Below are positions 60,489-64,000 of a stretch of 64,000 nt of DNA, one piece after another. Each line of letters opens with the position of its first letter. The first letter of the stretch is position 1. The position numbers and the translations under genes are program-made. Below the pieces are notes generated by a model. The model was given only the letters and a program-made list of their open reading frames with translations, was not told the origin of the DNA and did not search any database. Source of the DNA: Glebionis coronaria. Lineage: Eukaryota; Streptophyta; Magnoliopsida; Asterales; Asteraceae. The DNA is taken from contig CM046882.1 of NCBI GenBank assembly GCA_025667525.1, positions 502,952,792-503,016,791 of the forward strand. Reading direction: 5' to 3'.

Positions 60489-61955
60489 ATGTCTAAACCA
60501 TCTAATTCTTCGGGTTGCTTACCTAGTAATACCATTCCAAACCCGAAAGGAGAGCTTAAGGCCATAACTGTTTATGATGATTGTGAGAATTTAGATGAAG
60601 TTGAAGTGATTGAGTTTAAGCCTCCACCTAAGGAAACTTTTCTAGAAGTTACTAAGGCTACTTTGAATGTGATTAGTACCTCGGTTTTCTTTGATTTCTT
60701 TCCCAAGAAATATAAAGATCCGGGTCAATTCTTGATACCTTGTGTTTTCAATGAGCTTGGGGTTTGCAAAGGCCTAGCCGATCTAGGAGCTAGCATTAAC
60801 ATAATGCCCCTAGCCCTTTGGAAGACTATTGACTATGCACCACTTAGTACCACTCGTATGATCATTGAGCTTGCTAATGGTACCACCACTCTACCGGTTG
60901 GTATAGCGGAAAATGTCATTATGAAAGTGGGAAATTTCTTGTACTTAGCCGATTTTGCTATAGTTGATTATGAGACCAATCCTCGTGTGCCTATTATTTT
61001 AGGACGACCATTTTTGTGCACGGCTCAAATTCAAGTTGAAATGAGGAAAGAGGAAATTAAATTGTTTTATAGAGATAAAAGCATTGTTTTTAAACCGGAA
61101 AAGATTCCAAGATTTGCTTCTAAGAAAGTTGAAAGTATAAAACTTGTTGAGACAATTGAAAGTAACAAGAAAGCTCTTTTTGATAAAGGTGTTTTTCCAA
61201 TTTTGGAAACTCCATTTTGTGATAAAGGAAAGTTAAAATCAAATGAAGAAGCTTGCTTTGTTGAATCATGTTGCAACCTTTCCTCATCTCCACTCACTCC
61301 ACACGAGGATGATAGAGTTAAGATTGAAAAACAAATTGATGATTACTTAAGTGAGCCATTTGATGCTAGTGAGTTTAATAGTGAGAATTTTGATCCCGAG
61401 AGTGATATTGCTTTAATTGAACAATCTTTGAAAATGGACTCATTTTCACTTTCTTCTAAGGATCATATTGATGTTCCTAAGGCACAATCTTCAATTGAAG
61501 AGCCTTTGATTCCTAACTTCACACCGAGTGAGGTTAGTGACTATTCATGCGATAAGTTCATCGATGAACTTTTTGCTATCATTGATCCACTTCCACGGGG
61601 AAGTGAAGACGTTTCCGATCTCGAGATCGAACGTGATTCTCGTGTTTTACCTACCATTCTCGAGGAATTCGCCGATGAATTGCCTTCTAATGAGAATGAT
61701 GATCTTGTATCCGAGTGTGATACACTCGATACTTTGTCGGAAATTTCTTGTGATGACAAGATTGATGACACTTTTGTGATTTACTCAAATCCTCTCTTTG
61801 AAGCTTCAATGAACAATAATCCATTGTTTCAAGAGGATTTTGAGAGCATCATACCTCCTACATCTCACAACCTTTGTGATGATGATCTTTTCTTTAAGGA
61901 GGTTGATGAGTTTCTTTATATAGACATTCCTTCGGAATTTGAGGTAAGAGTCTAA
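60489..61955 (+). CDS. Element J protease with long acidic C-terminal extension
   Basis: A 488-codon frame starts at SGCLPSNTIPNPKGELKAIT, the usual gag-protease linker of Athila elements. It is offset from the gag frame by a shift near 60485. The aspartic protease follows: FLIPCVF, ADLGASINIMP (active site DLGAS at about 60778-60795), GIAENVIMKVG, and VPIILGRPFL (flap/hydrophobic-glycine motif). After ~residue 200 the sequence turns Asp/Glu/Ser-rich with no RT motif. A frameshift near 61948 (GTAAGAGTCTAATG) joins it to the frame at 61949-62556. Reading starts are arbitrary because this is normally part of one polyprotein. Confidence 0.85.
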   Translation: MSKPSNSSGCLPSNTIPNPKGELKAITVYDDCENLDEVEVIEFKPPPKETFLEVTKATLNVISTSVFFDFFPKKYKDPGQFLIPCVFNELGVCKGLADLGASINIMPLALWKTIDYAPLSTTRMIIELANGTTTLPVGIAENVIMKVGNFLYLADFAIVDYETNPRVPIILGRPFLCTAQIQVEMRKEEIKLFYRDKSIVFKPEKIPRFASKKVESIKLVETIESNKKALFDKGVFPILETPFCDKGKLKSNEEACFVESCCNLSSSPLTPHEDDRVKIEKQIDDYLSEPFDASEFNSENFDPESDIALIEQSLKMDSFSLSSKDHIDVPKAQSSIEEPLIPNFTPSEVSDYSCDKFIDELFAIIDPLPRGSEDVSDLEIERDSRVLPTILEEFADELPSNENDDLVSECDTLDTLSEISCDDKIDDTFVIYSNPLFEASMNNNPLFQEDFESIIPPTSHNLCDDDLFFKEVDEFLYIDIPSEFEVRV

Positions 61956-62556
61956 TGACGGTGATGAAGACTCTTGGTTTGATCACCCGATTTATGATGA
62001 TGATAATGTTGACCCGGAGGGAGAAATTACTTTTTCTCCAATTATCCTTACCACTCGCTTTGATCTTAATGTGCGGGTTTTTCATGCGACTCATTTTGAG
62101 TACCATGACCCCTTTGTTCACATTCACAAGAGTGATAAGGTCAACAAAGTCATGCAAGTTGAAACCAATAGTGATGAGACTTTTATCCCACCTTTACCAT
62201 GTGCTTTATATGATTTAGGATTAGCATGGGGGGACGACACCTTGTTGTCCATTCCTTTCTCCACCGAGGACGAGGTATTCGACCCCGGAATCGTTGATTT
62301 AGGGAAATCTCGGCCTTTCACCGATGCAATAATTGAAAGACTTTTTAATCATCTTGGTGCGAGTTTATCTCGGGGAGCATGCTACATCCATACCATTATT
62401 TGTGACTACCATCTCTTGTTAGAGATTCACGTTAGAGTTATATCCTTTCGTTTGTCATCCGACAACGAGGATGTAATCTTTGACCCCGGCATCGTGCTAC
62501 ATGTTGGACTTTATTCCATTATGCCGGTTTTCACCACTTTCCCTAAGGACCAATGA
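61949..62556 (+). pseudogene. Continuation of the J acidic extension after a frameshift
   Basis: In the shifted frame the sequence runs SNDGDEDSWFDHPIYDDD ... ITFSPIILTTRFDLNVRVFHATHF, then CALYDLGLAWGDDTLLSIPF, EVFDPGIVDLG and CDYHLLLEIHVRVISFRL, to a stop at 62556. DPGI occurs twice (about 62283 and 62485). It has no recognised domain. I recall similar low-complexity acidic tails in Asteraceae gypsy polyproteins but cannot name a function. Confidence 0.6.
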
Positions 62557-64000
62557 ATGCGGGGATCGAGTCGAGCTCATGACTCAGTGAACAAAAACGA
62601 GGTGCCTTGTGGGGTATTCCCATACATTCTATCTTCTATCTATTTTCTAACTCTAATAAGGCTTGATCTTTCAAGCTCGTGCTCGTGTTTTGTTGTGTTG
62701 TGAATCTTAGGTATGACCCTAATAATTGAAGACTCTCGTGTTCGGTTTTTGCCGGTCCACTTGATCTTCCATTCTTTGAATGCCAAAAAGGGGCACACTC
62801 TCTATCCCTTGATTTTTATCGACTAACGTTTTATCTTGAGGCATAATTAATAAACGGCTTATAGATTTGCATGCTCTTTCCATGCTAGGATTTTGCATTA
62901 GACTCTTCGTATTTTAGCAAGGGGGTGTTACTCTTGAGCTAAGAAACATTGAGGACAATGTTTGGTTTTAGCATGGGGGAGTCAATCGATATAATCGCTT
63001 GCTATTGCTTTTGTCGTGTCTAAACGTATTGTTTTTCTCATTTTTTAATAAAATTTTAAATTTTTAGTGTTATTTTTAAGTTTTAATAAATAAAATAAGT
63101 GCTTTTGACACGAATGTAGGCTTTCCGTTGGTGAAAATAAAGATAGTTTTTGACTCGACTCGGTTTTTAACCTTAGCTTTTCCTTAACGTGTTTAAATTA
63201 AGTTTTGCTAGGCTTTTATATAGGGAGCTTTAAAACGTGAAAGTCTTAATTCATACGAGTTAAGAACAAGAACTTTTCGCAAGTTCCTATTATTGATCCT
63301 AGAAAGTCGTCTATCAAAGGAACTTTAAAACGCAAATTCTAAAACTTGAAAAAGTATAAGAAGATGCAAGATCCTATAGATGACTTGAAAACCCAAAACT
63401 TTGATTTAATAGGCTAAGTATCCATTGATTTCACATTTTTGAAATTTTACAACATGGAGAACAAGAAATGATAGAGTTCAATCATAAGTTTCTAAGGTTA
63501 AATTCTTCTTTGTGCAAGTATTTTGTGTTTGATTTAATCTCCTCGTATTTACTTTCCACACTTGTAAATAATTGCTTAATAAATGAAGTTTTTAGCGGCC
63601 TAGGCTTGATATCTTAACTCGTAACTCCTTCTTTTTCTTCCCTTGTAATTAAAGTGAGAACACATTAAGGGTGTCAGCGTCATGGACTTTTGATCATGGG
63701 ATTGCGGAAATTTGGCTTACTATAAATATCATATTAATAAAAAGAATAAATTAAAACATGTTCTCTAGGAGCCTTCGGGTAAGAGTCATGTAGCACTAAC
63801 CTTGTCATTAGAGCCTTAGGGTGTATGTCAAGGGGCGTGTTGAATAAAAATTGCTTCATCATCATGATCCGTAAGGTGGGATGGTGAAGTCAATTCCCTT
63901 ATTTTTGTCCAAAGAGCCTTAGGGTGTGGATTTTAAATAAAGAGCACAATTGCATCTTAAAGAGCCAAAAGGTGTTATGATGTAGTTGTTGTTAACTCCA
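62557..64000 (+). other. 3' non-coding part of element J
   Basis: No gene is seen. It contains the ATTGAGGACAATGT motif (about 62949), a GGGGGAG tract (about 62974) and four copies of AGAGCCTTAGGGTG-like words (about 63769, 63808, 63906 and 63958). The 3' LTR is not reached. Confidence 0.75.

Larger units (their letters stand above)
55246..64000 (+). mobile_element. Athila-type gypsy element J without pol, open at the right edge
   Basis: A probable 3.2-kb 5' LTR (55246-58439) is followed by an aspartate-tRNA-type PBS at 58447-58464, leader, gag, protease and an acidic tail. The motif ATTGAGGACAATGT (about 62949) with a GGGGGAG tract shortly after (about 62974) is typical of the end of the coding part in Athila elements. 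RT, RNase H and integrase are absent between protease and that motif. The 3' LTR lies beyond the window. The layout resembles plant retrotransposons that carry only gag. Confidence 0.82.

Overview
This window is plant nuclear DNA, almost certainly from the daisy family (Asteraceae). The copia gag and pol fragments match polyprotein families that I recognise from Asteraceae genomes, perhaps most like tribe Anthemideae; that placement rests on recognition, not a search. I see no intact host gene, rRNA gene, tRNA gene or CRISPR array. The window is a nest of LTR retrotransposons, many inserted into one another, with several insertions dated relative to each other by target-site duplications (TSDs).

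Layout, left to right. (1) 1-12163: copia element B on the minus strand, entering from beyond the left edge, split in its protease domain by copia derivative A (893-9489, minus) and cut off on the right by the 3' end of a Tat-type gypsy element (12164 to about 14020, minus) that carries an antisense extra ORF with its own promoter. (2) 14024-16920: the 3' portion of copia element C (plus), inserted in the gag of copia element D (16926-18784, minus, 5' half only). (3) 18785-20772: an LTR-like region full of short hairpins. (4) 20773-22746: the only stretch that looks like non-transposon DNA, with two exon-like scraps and a miRNA-precursor-like hairpin. (5) 22752-54190: copia element G (plus), complete from LTR to LTR with TSD CATAG but swollen to 31 kb by copia element H (27672-41194, minus, TSD ATTTA), itself broken by a probable Athila-type solo LTR I (31585-33346, TSD TTGAC), and by gypsy derivative L (42761-52719, minus, TSD TGAGC). 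(6) 54613-55245: the 5' LTR and leader of copia element K, interrupted by Athila-type gypsy element J (about 55246 to beyond 64000, plus), which encodes gag and protease but no reverse transcriptase or integrase.

Rough LTR divergence counted by eye gives L about 1.4 %, G about 2.4 %, H about 2.7 % and A about 6 %; with the nesting this makes A the oldest complete insertion and L the youngest. All coding regions are broken. Many stops can be explained by C-to-T or G-to-A changes, as expected for methylated transposons.

The most unusual signals are RNA-like. First, a folded leader domain of about 120 nt with paired changes is shared by the copia element G and the gypsy element J. Second, about 150-bp tandem units in the 3' tail of the A/C/H copia family each contain several hairpins whose stems differ in sequence but still pair. 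Third, that same family carries several internal polypurine tracts. Fourth, element L has nearly identical LTRs around a badly decayed interior, implying mobilisation in trans.
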